In this document: piece by piece, positions 1 to 10,737 of the stretch
Position numbering within the stretch: the stretch's first letter is position 1
Layout of the letters: every line of letters begins with the position of its first letter
DNA from: Membranipora membranacea
Lineage: Eukaryota > Bryozoa > Gymnolaemata > Cheilostomatida > Membraniporidae
NCBI GenBank assembly: GCA_914767715.1
Contig: OU612068.1
Location: forward strand, 32,240,001-32,304,000
Length of the DNA: 64,000 nt
Direction of reading: 5' to 3'
Notes under the pieces: generated by a model
Seen by the model: only the letters and a program-made list of their open reading frames with translations
Told to the model about the DNA's origin: nothing
Databases searched by the model: none
Position numbers and translations under genes: made by a program

Positions 1-376
1 CATGCAGCCAGTGCCAGCCACGCATCTACAAATACCGTACTTTTATTAGTTGATATAAACTCAAACCTGCTGAAATTTGTAGTACTAACGGTCAGTGTCT
101 AATTACCTGGCCCTCTGGCTTGTTTTACAAGCCATGGCTGTCGTGTTGTAATCATTAACATTAAAATATGATCATAGAAATGACCAGTATGTAACATCAT
201 GAAAAAATCCTGGAATTGACTCGTATTTGCTGTACTGCTTACTTATTTAGAAGAAATTATAATAATGATTAATATTGATGGGTGACAGGCCATTACATTA
301 TAATTTACTTGTGACGGTAATCTTAATTCTTTGAATGTTCAGAAGACATTTTCTAATATGATAGTTATATTTTCAG

Positions 377-835
377 ACTGCAGTTGTGACCAGCACTGAT
401 CGAACATACCAGTCTCACCTTGATAATTGCCAAGCCATAACCAGCCTCATGTCTTCAGTGCATGCCAGGGCTATGCACCAGAGTCAGTATGCTGCAAATC
501 CAACAAGTACATCACCCCAACCACCTCCTGTTAAGAAGATGAGCCCCCTGCCAACCCATATGCCTCCAAGCGCTGCTGGGCTTCAGTATGCCAGTCAGAG
601 ATGTTTCAGTGCTCCAATGGTGGTCAAGCCAGGTACTGCTGTCAGCCCAAAGCCACTCATGCAAGGTAATCCATGTACTGCCCAGCAGAGGATCCCAGGT
701 CTAACTATGGCTTATGTTACACCTGGCCATAAGTTGGATGAAATGAGGGTAAAATTTGAGCATGATGGTCATTTGGCTGCAAGCATCGCTCCTCCCACCC
801 CTCCGTCTACACCAGCATCTGCCGCCGGCCACTAA
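377..835 (+). CDS. 3'-terminal coding exon of an unidentified gene
   Basis: An acceptor (ttttcag at 370-376) is followed by 152 open codons ending in TAA at 833-835. The reading frame starts TAVVTSTDRTYQSHLDN. A short possibly helical part (residues about 10-35, with QAITSLMSSVHARAMHQ) is followed by a low-complexity tail rich in Pro, Ser, Thr, Gln and Met (PQPPPVKKMSPLPTHMPP; APPTPPSTPASAAGH at the end). Such tails are common in C-terminal regions of transcriptional regulators, but I do not recognise a family and give no function. The rest of the gene lies upstream of the window. An AATAAA at 949-954 is a fitting polyadenylation signal. The exon call is fairly safe because the frame, acceptor and poly(A) signal agree; the identity is unknown. 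Confidence 0.7.
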   Translation, partial: TAVVTSTDRTYQSHLDNCQAITSLMSSVHARAMHQSQYAANPTSTSPQPPPVKKMSPLPTHMPPSAAGLQYASQRCFSAPMVVKPGTAVSPKPLMQGNPCTAQQRIPGLTMAYVTPGHKLDEMRVKFEHDGHLAASIAPPTPPSTPASAAGH

Positions 836-948
836 AGCATTACACCATGCTACCCTCCTAAATCTCATATCTAGGAATCTCATTATTCTAAACTTCTCAG
901 ACCTCGATGGGTGTACAGTTAAGACAATCTAAGTTTACAATGTTACAA

Positions 949-954
949 AATAAA
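949..954 (+). promoter_or_regulatory. Poly(A) signal AATAAA
   Basis: AATAAA 114 bases after the stop codon of the exon at 377-835, followed by a T-rich stretch at 961-978. This is the expected arrangement for cleavage and polyadenylation of that gene. Confidence 0.5.
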
Positions 955-1425
955 ATCTGCTTTATTTTTTTCTTTTCTCATTTAGCAAAATATTTATCGT
1001 GAGACAAGACAATGAAAGGATGAGCAAACCATGTTTTAGATATTTTGAGCCTGTGGACTTTTCATCCGCAATTACCCGAATCTATCTATATTAGAAGTAT
1101 ATTAATATTATAGAGTTTAATTTGATCAATTGTATAACATCATATTTATTTATCCTGTTAAAATTTTAAAGGACGGTTGTTCATTTTAGGGTATCAAAAA
1201 CCTAGGCCACTTTTTTGTTATTCAATTTTATACCTTATCAGCTGGTTTATATTGTATGGCTAGGATTAAATATGACAGCTGTAGCATATTATTATTTGGT
1301 ATTATGTACAAAGTGAGTTAAAAATCTAATTTGAGAATACTATAATATTGTATATACCATCGAGTGTCTATATTCTTACAATGTAATATAATCATACTTT
1401 GTCAGCATAAAACTTGTCACGTCTA
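955..1425. other. Short intergenic interval between two convergent genes
   Basis: AT-rich sequence between the 3' end of the plus-strand gene and the 3' end of HAUS4 on the minus strand. It should contain the HAUS4 3' UTR. I see no coding signal or repeat. Confidence 0.5.
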
Positions 1426-4400
1426 CTAACTTGACTGGTGGCTTCTCGCGGTTTTTAATTCGGCTAATGCCCATTGTCTGGATTCAAAATCTTTTTTCAG
1501 TTGCGCGTATTCCTTGGCTATCTTGTGGAATTCATCGCCAGCTGATAAACATGATCTGTATGCATCTTCAGCTTTCTGCAGCTTTCCTCGAGTATCAGCT
1601 ATTTTGGTGTCCAACTGTGATCTAAAGTTCAGAAATAACATAGATTGTCATAGCAAGATAGCTACCAATCGACTAATACTCACTCATATCTTAGGTAATG
1701 TCAAAGACCGTACACGTAATTTTTCATTGCATCTTCATTTTTCTTGAATTTAACGCAAAAGAATGCCAAAAAACACCTCATAAGTCCCTAAAAATAGCTG
1801 TTTTTTGGCATTCTTTTGTGTTAAATTCAGGAAAAGTGAAGATGCAATGAAAAGTTATGTTGGCATTTCCTGTGTGCACCATGGTTAATGAAAGCGGCTT
1901 CGTATGTGAGAACTTTCAAAAAAACTTTGGCCACAATAATGGTTATTTGGACACCATGTTTGGCGTTATGCAAAGGTGGCGAAAATATTAGCCGTATTCG
2001 AGAGTCTACTGTCATTGCAATATGCAACCTAATTTTTTGAAAGTCAATGTGTATGACATTTGAAGAGTACTCTAAGAGAAAATCATAATTAATTTTGATT
2101 CGAGCCTATGATCTGTTGTGAATTAATGGTTGAAACTTCACATATTTTCATGGCTTCACCAAAAAAAATGCGTTGGATGGCGTGACGTAAAAAGTCAATT
2201 TAGATGAGTCATATATCAAAGAAAATCAAATTTTACGATGAACGCAATCTCTAAGTATACATTCCACCTGATTTGAAATTTCTTGCAATTAATTTAACTG
2301 CTCAATCTGCATTGACAAAAAGAGCGTTTTCTGCCTCATTTCCTCCCTAAAATGACACAACGTCATCGAATCAAGTTTTTGTTCAGCTATTCATTTTCAG
2401 TCGCTCAGCAGCTATCCAACGGTATATGATATGTTGATATTCGGATCGGTCTTTGACATTACCTTAATGAGGCTATTTGGTCATCCCATAAAACTTTATG
2501 ATAGCCACCAATCGTCTCATACGAACACATGCTTTGCATATGTGTTTCACTCATAACTTTTAAGGCTATTTGGTCAACCCATAAAAATTTATATCAGGTC
2601 ACTGGGTTCAATAATAACCTGTGTGTTGATGTCTCCTAATCTATATAATGGAGTTTCAGGAGATGGCCAGATAAAAGTATGCTCACAGTTTCATGGATTT
2701 CCTGCAGGTCACATCACGTGGGATGCCATGCCACTAATGAAGTCACGAAATTATAGCTGCATAGCAAAATACTTGCTGTTTTTTTGGTAGTGAATGGCGC
2801 AGTTGTTCTATAAAATTTTGATGATGATCATGATTCTGATCATTATGCATATCAATATGAAAAACTAATGGGCATGTGGCTGTACCAGATACGTAAAGAG
2901 AATAATCCTAGTTCAAGGTTCGAACTCATACTAGACATTCTGCATGCAGGACAGCCTTGTGACATTATCTATCTCTGCAGCACAGTGATGGTGGCGCTGC
3001 CTTCTATCAATAAAGGCAACTCCAAGAGTTCAAGGTTATGAGTATATATGGTTTGTTTTTCCAATACAAGTACTTGGACTTAATGAATAAATTCAGGCCC
3101 TATGCTGCAGAGACGAACTTATGTCTCAACAGTTCGCATATGCGCAGAGTGCATATTAGAGGAGTCACATACATAACTAAGACATCCCATATCAAAACAT
3201 CCTGTTTATGGAATTGATCCAAAGAGTTGATTGATCAGAACCAGGAAGTTGGGGGTTGGCAGCAGGTTGCTGATGCAAAATATTTTTACGAGAAACTACC
3301 TCATGACTTTTAGTTCTCGGACCAGATCAGGCTTGTATGTTTCCACTAGTAATTCTTTCTCGATTGACCTGTTAACAAAAAAGCAAGCAAGGTTTATGGG
3401 AATGATGTTTACTTGCATATAAGTTCGGATAGGTGGGAAAGCAGTATAACATGAAAGTTGATTGTCATGCCATTCATAGCCACAGATATTAAATATAAAT
3501 TGAGAAATCAGAAACGAATCAGATTGTATTGGGTAGTGGTTTTTGGAATCACAGGTATTTATTGTCAGGGAAACGAGAGGATTGACATGCCAGAAGATAT
3601 TATTGCATCTTGCAAATTAAACTAATAAAGAAGTAAGTAAAGTAATAAGAATATACTAGGGTCAAGCCCAGTAGATTACATGAATTTGTAGGAGTTTGAG
3701 GCATAACAATATATTTTATGATTTGTAATTTTATATCCACAGAAAATGGTAAAAGAAATGAAATATGGAAAATAGGGTGTGCATTATGGGATTCTAAGCA
3801 CAAGGTTACTGAATATGATGGCTGGTTGTGATATTCTGTCTGTACTGTCTACTTACCCAAGTTTCACGGAGAATGCTTCGGATTTTGCAGCTATATAATG
3901 GGAAGACACTGTGTCAAGTTCTGGTATCAGCTGTAGTTTGTGCTTCTCTATCAAATTCACTAACAGGTCCAAATTCCTTGTGTGCACCTATAACATAGGT
4001 TAAGGAGAAGTCATAATTTAGAACCACCAGATATGAACACAAATGAGTGCCAAAGAGCAAGTCTGGACTTTCTGGCAATCGTATATATGCTCTGTGACCT
4101 CCATTATAAAAAAGGAGAACTTCCTCATAGCTCTCACTTGATCCATAAGTTCACAAGCGATGATGCTTCAGCCCATCATCATCATTGAAATTGAGAGAGT
4201 TATCCTCTCTTAAGTACTGAGACCCATAGTACTCATGTCTGCAGAGGTACCAATCAGGAAAGACCGCCGGCACCAGGGATTGAAACTGTGACTTTAAAGA
4301 TTGTAAGTTTGTACCTTTAACCGTTATACACTTCTATACTCTAACTTCAGCCTACCAAGTCTGTATCATGCAAATTTTGCCTTGAAGAGACTGTATGGTG

Positions 4401-6817
4401 AGCAAAAGTCTTAAAAACTGTGACTGACAAAAATACGTAGAATTTTTATTGGATATGATGATAATATGAATGCGTAAAACAGAAGCATCATGGCACGACT
4501 CAGAAAGATAATATATTACAATGCCTTGTATGTATGTATTTGACGCATTGCTGGATTATAGAATGCCATTGGGTTTAATACAACAACCGACTGAGTACAG
4601 GTAAGTTGACTGTACTGTAGGGAATGGAATATTTCACTCCATGTTTAAAAATTACCTGGTGCAGTTCTCTGATCTGTTGTAATCGCTTCAATTGTAATTT
4701 TTCTACATTTGCTTTATTTTCTTCAACTATTTGCTTGTCTCTTGCAACAACAGCACTTAGTTGCTTCGCCTTTGCCATCAGTAGATTATCTCCTAAAATA
4801 TTTCCACATGTTTGTTTGAATTTATAAAAAATAGCAGGTCCTTAAGAGTTATCTGCTCTCTGAACCTTGTCCTCAATGAGAGGATAACTCGAATATGTAA
4901 ACTAGAGGATCACTGTATAATTCCTAAATCTTCATAGAACGATTGAGTTATTTGGTTGTCTTGCAATTATTTAGGGGGCAAATCTAGATCCTGTTACCCA
5001 TAAAATTATGAAGGCCTCGGGTGAGGTTGTGTGATCTCTGACTGATTGACTGATTTTTAATGTGACTAAATTATTGTGATGAAGTAAAGTCCAAAAAACA
5101 ATGCGAAGATGGACACATTGGAAACCAAACTATTCTTACCTGCTCCAGGTGGGCTTGGTTGATAAAATTTGCTGATCGCCAATAGCTTATGCCTGATCTT
5201 CTCGTCAATGATTGATTGCAGTTTTACGCTCGTTTCCTGATGGGATAGAATGTTTCAGGAGTGGTGAAATAGTGTTTCAATAGACAGGCTATCGAGGAAG
5301 AAAGGTGTTGCTAATTTGTGTAATGTTGTTATATGTAATACATCACTGGTAATTGAATGACATGCAGTGTCTATATTCCCAAACACAGCCTTTGTATCAG
5401 GCCAAAGCTGGTCAATTTTACAGAAGAGATTGAAGACTTAATAAAAAATATTTATTATTGAGTCTATGGAAGAGATACACAACTATCCAAACAATCAGCA
5501 CCAGGCTCATATTTGTTCTGGCAGTGTAAGTCAGCTTCTTAACTTCATAATTGTTTTGAAGAACTGAGTACTGTTTTATAAGATTTTTCTCTCTCACAAT
5601 TAAAACTTCCTCACTAATCTGGTTATGGAAAGGATGTAGATCAAATTGGATAAAATTTGCCGCGTTCCCGTCCTACTGGTGAGCCGGTGGCAACTCAGAA
5701 CTCAATGCAGGTAAATTGAATCATACCTGACATAGAGCGGAGGAGTGTTTGCTGTGTGTATCACTGTTACTTGAGTTTAATCTTTCATATTTAATACCAA
5801 TTTACAGCTTTGGCTGAGTGAACAAAGCGCTCACTTTGATAGAAAACAGCATATTTGACTCACCTGATTTCTCAGATCTGGTCTCTTTGGTGAACTGACT
5901 CCTAAGATCGGATTCTGCACAGATGTGTTGTTTGGTTGAATAAGTTGCTCCACTTCAGCATGTACCAATCGGTCTTTTAGTTCATCCATCAGCTGTGATT
6001 GTGAAAAGGTCAAAAGCTTTTTATCACAGCACACAGCATACATAACTACACATGTGTCACAACCATTGATATATATTCATATCGATGGTCACAAGCATTG
6101 GTTCAGATGTATATGCATCAGTAGCAACGTTGCTTTCAATAGTTCCCGCTTAATTGGGTGAGAAAAGAAAAACCTGTCTTTGTTAGCTACTGGGACTTGA
6201 AAATTACACCTATTTTGTTGCTTAGAGCTGCGATGCAGTCTAATAGTGAGGGTAAACCTAGATCAAGTTTGGTCCATTTGCCTGCATCCCGAGTCGCTCC
6301 CAATCCACTGGTCACGCCACAGTGGAAGGGAGTAACAGGAATGCAGGCATTCGGATTAAACTTGTTCTAGAGTAAACCTAACATTGTTTTGTTGAACACC
6401 TAACCAGATATCATGTCGACATGAGGACTGCATGATCTGGGAGATCTCACCTGGGAGGTCCTACTATTTGGCGAGTCATGAAGTGAAGACAACTCATACT
6501 CCTCAACAGCCTCTTGCACTGCAGACATCTGTACTTTCTGGCGATACCAGTTTTTCCGAACATCTTCTACATCAGCTCCTTTATGCGGCTTAAATCAGTA
6601 ATAATAGTATAAGCTACACAGAGACCTATTTTCCCCAATTTGTGCGAATTAAAGGTTCAGTAGTATAGGATAAGTAAGCTAGTAAGGATCATCACATACT
6701 TTGGATCATACAATGACTGCGTAGCTTAGCATTACCAACCTGACAAGTTTGCTTCAGCTTGTGGTGTAAGGCTGCGAGTAGTAATTCATTTTTTATAAGC
6801 ATGTTTGAATGTTCCAT
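1426..6817 (-). CDS. HAUS4: HAUS augmin-like complex subunit 4
   Basis: HAUS4 is a coiled-coil subunit of augmin, which recruits gamma-tubulin to spindle microtubules so that new ones branch from them. Exons, in transcription order: 6740-6817, 6451-6588, 5864-5992, 5140-5236, 4656-4792, 3857-3987, 1426-1621. All have GT donors and AG acceptors, phases join, and the sum is 302 codons (301 aa). Family landmarks are clear: DELKDRLVHAEVEQLIQ, the heptad-rich stretch AKQLSAVVARDKQIVEE, LLVNLIEKHKLQLIPELD, and the C-terminal signature DEFHKIAKEY...SRQWALAEL, matching vertebrate HAUS4 EEFDRLVKEY...NKRWALQEF. Vertebrate HAUS4 is about 363 aa. About 24 residues seem to be missing between the last two exons and about 40 at the N terminus, so one internal exon and one or more 5' exons are probably not found. 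The ATG exon at 6740-6817 (MEHSNMLIKNELLL) is the least certain part; its phase fits. Confidence 0.88.
1694..2463. mobile_element. Putative non-autonomous element with inverted ends, in the last HAUS4 intron
   Basis: A 17-bp sequence GGTAATGTCAAAGACCG at 1694-1710 is present as a perfect inverted copy at 2447-2463. The interval also contains the long hairpin at 1721-1853. No transposase frame is visible. Just outside each end is a diverged direct repeat (GATAGC-ACCAATCG-CT at about 1654 and 2498). These facts suggest a foldback or MITE-like insertion, but the family is not identified and the target duplication is not certain. Confidence 0.5.
1721..1853. repeat. Long hairpin, 54-nt arms
   Basis: Arms 1721-1774 and 1800-1853 are near-perfect reverse complements, separated by a 25-nt loop. 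Both arms include the motif GAATGCCAAAAAAC or its complement. It lies in the intron before the last HAUS4 exon, so it would be transcribed with HAUS4. It may be the core of the surrounding inverted-end element. Confidence 0.85.
2469..2593. repeat. Diverged direct repeat in HAUS4 intron
   Basis: The phrase GGCTATTTGGTCA(T/A)CCCATAAAA occurs at about 2469-2491 and again at about 2563-2585, about 94 bp apart. It abuts the right end of the inverted-end element and may be part of the same insertion history. Confidence 0.55.
4195..4345 (-). mobile_element. tRNA-derived SINE remnant (minus strand)
   Basis: On the minus strand there is an A-box-like TATAACGGTTAAAGG (4314-4328) and, about 30 nt further on, a B-box-like GTTTCAATCCC (4276-4286). 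This spacing is typical of an internal RNA polymerase III promoter. The sequence continues about 80 nt past the B box. No tRNA cloverleaf can be closed, so a SINE head is more likely than a tRNA gene. It lies in a HAUS4 intron. Confidence 0.45.
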
Positions 6818-8340
6818 TGTGATAAGTTATCAGCTCACCTTCCTATAACAAAAACATCGATAAGTAAGTCTTCAAATTTGTGTTTGACACTGAGTGAATA
6901 CTAACTAATACTGGTACTTGTCATCATATCACAATTAAACAAAAATAGGCTATAGGAAGGAACCAAAAAAGGTATCAGCATCCAAAGGTATACCACTAAA
7001 CAATGATTTTAGTTGTGAAATTATGGTCATGAAAAGTTCCGGGTAAGAATATGCCGGGATAATGGTGTCTAGAACAACCTATTGCCCGAGGCTCTCAATC
7101 TGACGAACGCTACAAATCTATTGCTTCATCCCAGATTGATCACTACGAGTCGACACTTGGGTTAGAGGTACTCTGAGTTTGACATCAGTTGTTAATTGTG
7201 GCATCAGATGATAATAATTCAGGGCTAGCAGTAGTTAGGTGAGCAGATACTCCAATGTGTAGCAAGTCTCGATATGCTTTGTTTCACTCTCCCTTCTCAT
7301 TGAAAGCTTGTCAATAAAGGCTATCCAGTATTTGCTATTGTTAGACACAGATTGGTTCAACGCACAGGTCTACAGCAAAACCTGGGAAAGAACTGAAATG
7401 TTGTTCTCTGAAGGTTTATTCCTCATTCAATGATAATTATATCTAGCCCATGGTCGCTGAGGTTACCCAAAACTTGTTTGGCTGGAAAGAGTACCTTCTA
7501 ATGCAACAAAGTTTATTTTTGAACCTGCAAACCCATGAAAATATAATTTTATTCTCGCTTCACACTTATCTAAGGCCCCTTATCAACTGAGCCAACCCTA
7601 TCGGATTATAGCAATCTATTTTTTTAGATTTTGTTTTAGCCACTTAGGTTGTCCTGTAAGATTGCTACTCAACTTTGTTAAAGCAACCTACATTAAAATT
7701 CATGAAGAGACAGAGTGACCGTTAGTTGACAAGGGGTGCAAAAAGACTCTCACATCAATCAACAGCCTGTATGACATTTTCATACAGTATACCATCATAT
7801 TGTAGGCTGTGCAAGGTTCGAGGTTTTCTTGGTAGTAGCTGGACAGTCAGGAGTTGAGTGGTGTGAGCAACAAATTGTTGGGTGTAGTCAGCAGAGGAAG
7901 TGAGGTCGAGAACTGCAGTGAAGATTAAAGATTTTTGACGCATTTCAATTTACCCCTCAGCCTTCAGAGGGATAAGATAAATGTGTGGGTATCATGAGGT
8001 GTGGCGATACCAAACTTTTGCAATATCCCTTCAACACCATAGGGAAAAGACTTATTCTACAATTGTCAAAAATGTTGTTGATCAGAATTGAACATTTACC
8101 ACAGTATAACTAAGGAGTAAAGCTCCTTAATTGGTATATAGAGAGACCAAGACAGCAGCAATTACTTGTTATTGGGCAACTCGGGGGTACTCGTATTTAT
8201 CAATATTTTGGTCTTCTCTCACTCCCAGCAGCAGTAAAAAGATGCTAGAGATAGTCGATTGACCGGTTTAGTCATAAAAAAAAGCATAATATTACCATGT
8301 AATTAACCTTTAATCAACTGTCAATATTTGCTGGGAGTAA
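6818..8340. other. Intergenic; HAUS4 5' side
   Basis: AT-rich sequence that should hold the HAUS4 promoter and perhaps missing 5' exons. I could not find a convincing exon for the conserved HAUS4 N terminus. An open frame on the minus strand at 7755-7943 has no recognisable family match and is not called. Confidence 0.4.
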
Positions 8341-8346
8341 GATTAT

Positions 8347-8497
8347 GTGGAACTAGATAACAACGAAGAAACTGAAGCTTGTGTACAGGACTTCAGTAAA
8401 GCTTTTGATGTAGTTGATCACAACTTATTTTTACTCAAACTAGCAGAGAGCGGTGCCAGCTATCGGATCATCTCATGGATTGAGGGCTTCCTCTCTA
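8347..8497 (+). pseudogene. Non-LTR retrotransposon reverse transcriptase fragment
   Basis: About 50 codons read ACVQDFSKAFDVVDHNLF...LLKLAESGASYRIISWIEGFLSN. The D-x-SKAFD-x-V-x-H signature belongs to an N-terminal motif of LINE reverse transcriptases (Jockey/CR1-like group). Neither the catalytic (F/Y)xDD nor an endonuclease domain follows; the frame runs into a 66-bp hairpin at 8498 and stops. It is a dead scrap. Confidence 0.75.
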
Positions 8498-8563
8498 ATG
8501 ATGTAACAGTATCCAGGAAGTGCTTGTTTCTTATATTGCACTTCCTGGAGACTGTGACATCAT
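8498..8563. repeat. 66-bp hairpin, 26-nt arms
   Basis: Arms 8498-8523 and 8538-8563 pair at 24 of 26 positions around a 14-nt loop. It begins exactly where recognisable reverse-transcriptase sequence ends, suggesting a tiny foldback insertion into the LINE scrap. A precursor-miRNA-like shape is also possible from the geometry alone; there is no evidence of expression. Confidence 0.75.
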
Positions 8564-8564
8564 A

Positions 8565-10737
8565 ATGCAGACAATGAGAGTTACCTTCTCTTATGGGAGG
8601 CACTTTTTCCACCATCAGTAGTGTATTCTTGCCAAGTAGAGCAGTGAAGTTTTTTACCATGCAAATCTGACTGTTTTATCATAAGTAACTGCCTGACTAT
8701 AACATGCATTTGTCTTTGGATTTAAAACAATTAATGTATACATGTAGTAGTCATTTACAGTCCAGTTTAGTTTGCAGGAAGGGCAACTTGTCTGGCCTAT
8801 TACACCCTGAGATAAGTGACTGCCCCTCCTGACAAACTGTATTTGTGATTGTTTGTAATCAGTCAAAAGGTAGGCCTGACTAATAATTAAATTCAAGTCA
8901 TGCCTCATCATCATATCCTGGATGAATCATTGTCTTGAATACCCTGTCTTGACAAGCTTTGTTGTCATGACAGGCTAGGTCTGTGGTAGCCTGGGCAGGC
9001 TGTCTGGGCAGGCTGTCTGGGCTAGGTACTCACTATGACTAACTCAGGTCTCTGCTGGGGTTAACTGAGATAATTCTCCCTGCTGAGATAGACAGAGATA
9101 ATTTTACCGCAGTCCCCCAAGTACTAAGTTTGAAAGAAAAAATGAGAACCGGGGGCACCCAAACATTGCAATAGAATGTGTTGGATCAAGGAGTTGGAAG
9201 ACTTCAAACTCCATGTGTAGACACTTTTTCAAACAACCCTTGGTTTTTAAAATTTGGTTTTCCTTTTAAAAAATAACAAGGAGATTACCCTCCAGCTGCA
9301 TAATAAATAATTTTGTCAGCTGATAGTATTTTTGCCTGCAGTGTAAATGTATCAACTCCAACTAGTGAGTCTGAATAATTTCACTTTCAATCATTTCCGG
9401 TTGAGTTGTTTCCTGTGATAAAAAGTTGTATGCTTGCTGGGACAACTTTTATAGTCATATAGAAAACTGGAAAGGAAATACGTTTTAGTAAGATCATGTG
9501 CATCCACTGGAACTAATCAATATTGCTGGAAAATATTGTTAAATTAGGTAACAAAGGTAATTGAATGGTTTTGTAGTTAGTCAACAAATTTTACCAAAAA
9601 GAATAATTTCCAATACCTGTGTGTGTGAGTGTGTGTGTGTGTGTGTGTGTGTCAGTGTGTGTGTTGTACTATTAGTGTTACTCTTTACTGTTAGCCTGTC
9701 TGAGTCTCGACAAGCTTTGTTGACAAACTATCACATTGACCCACTTCTGTCCAAACAAAAGAGGTGCAGCTCACAGATAGTATTTCATAAGCACACAGAA
9801 AAGTCAGTGCAACTCAATCACATCAGGAATTTGAGAAGGGATGCTGAAAAACCTATTGGCTAGAAGTAGATGCTTAAGATTTCATATACTTGCTAATAAT
9901 AATTTAATTCATCTCTGAATGCTTAATGCATTCACTTCAGTTTTCTGCTCTGCCCCCTTATAATTGAGGGAGAAAATTTGAAAAGTCTATATTAGTTTCT
10001 CATATGTAACAAACATTAGCTAAATAGTCAGGCCTGAGGCTGTCATGCTGGGAAGTGAACCTGATGTGCTGTGATATGTTACTAAATCAACTGATAGGAC
10101 AGTAATAGCCTCTTATCATCGTAATCATACCCTACCTCTGTGATGACAATTCATGTAGTGTGGTTAAAACTGTATCAGTTTGTAACTTCTGTTTATAACA
10201 AAACAGCAATATCTGATTGCTCCTTGATAATTCCTAAATCATTATATTTTTTCCTTCTAATTGTAGGAATGAGTTAAACACCATAGATTCTTACCTCAAA
10301 ATCTCACCTGGATAGAAGAGGTGTATATATACTAAATAACAATATAAACATTAAAGGTTAGTAGTGTAGAATTATATTATTACCTGTCACTCCCCTTGAA
10401 TGGTCTACAGTCTACACGGTCATGTTCCAAAGTTAATCACAATATGACGCCAATGAAAATTTGATGTGTGTTATTCAGTAATGTTGTGTCCCTTCAATAA
10501 ATCTGTTCAATAAACCCGATATTTATAGAGACTGACATAAATGAGGCAATAAAGAATTTTTGTGAATCGATTTGTAACTACTATTTGGACTTCTCTCCAT
10601 ATGTATCAGGCCTGCAATGATTAATTTGCCCGTCTGGTGTTCTTTCTATGAACATGTCAAAGTTCTTGTTCTCTGAGAGATTTTCTTAAAGCTGACGACA
10701 AACAAACATTTAAACTCGCAATTAATCATTATTGTAG
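8565..10737. other. Intergenic, upstream of GALNT
   Basis: No gene seen. It holds a short tandem stretch (GTCTGGGCAGGCT twice, about 8989-9025) and a GT microsatellite at 9619-9665. Because the ATG of the GALNT gene directly follows an acceptor-like ttgtag at 10732-10737, a 5' untranslated exon and the promoter probably lie in this interval. Confidence 0.4.
9619..9665. repeat. (GT)n microsatellite
   Basis: About 47 bp of GT dinucleotides with a few interruptions. It creates an open frame (Cys/Val repeats) that is not a gene. Confidence 0.95.

Noticed and set aside
7755-7943. 62-codon minus-strand frame upstream of HAUS4
   Set aside because: No family match to the HAUS4 N terminus; its start contains a small hairpin; lacks convincing splice signals.
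9561-9863. 100-codon open frame with Cys/Val repeats
   Set aside because: It is produced by the GT microsatellite at 9619-9665; no splice sites or homology.
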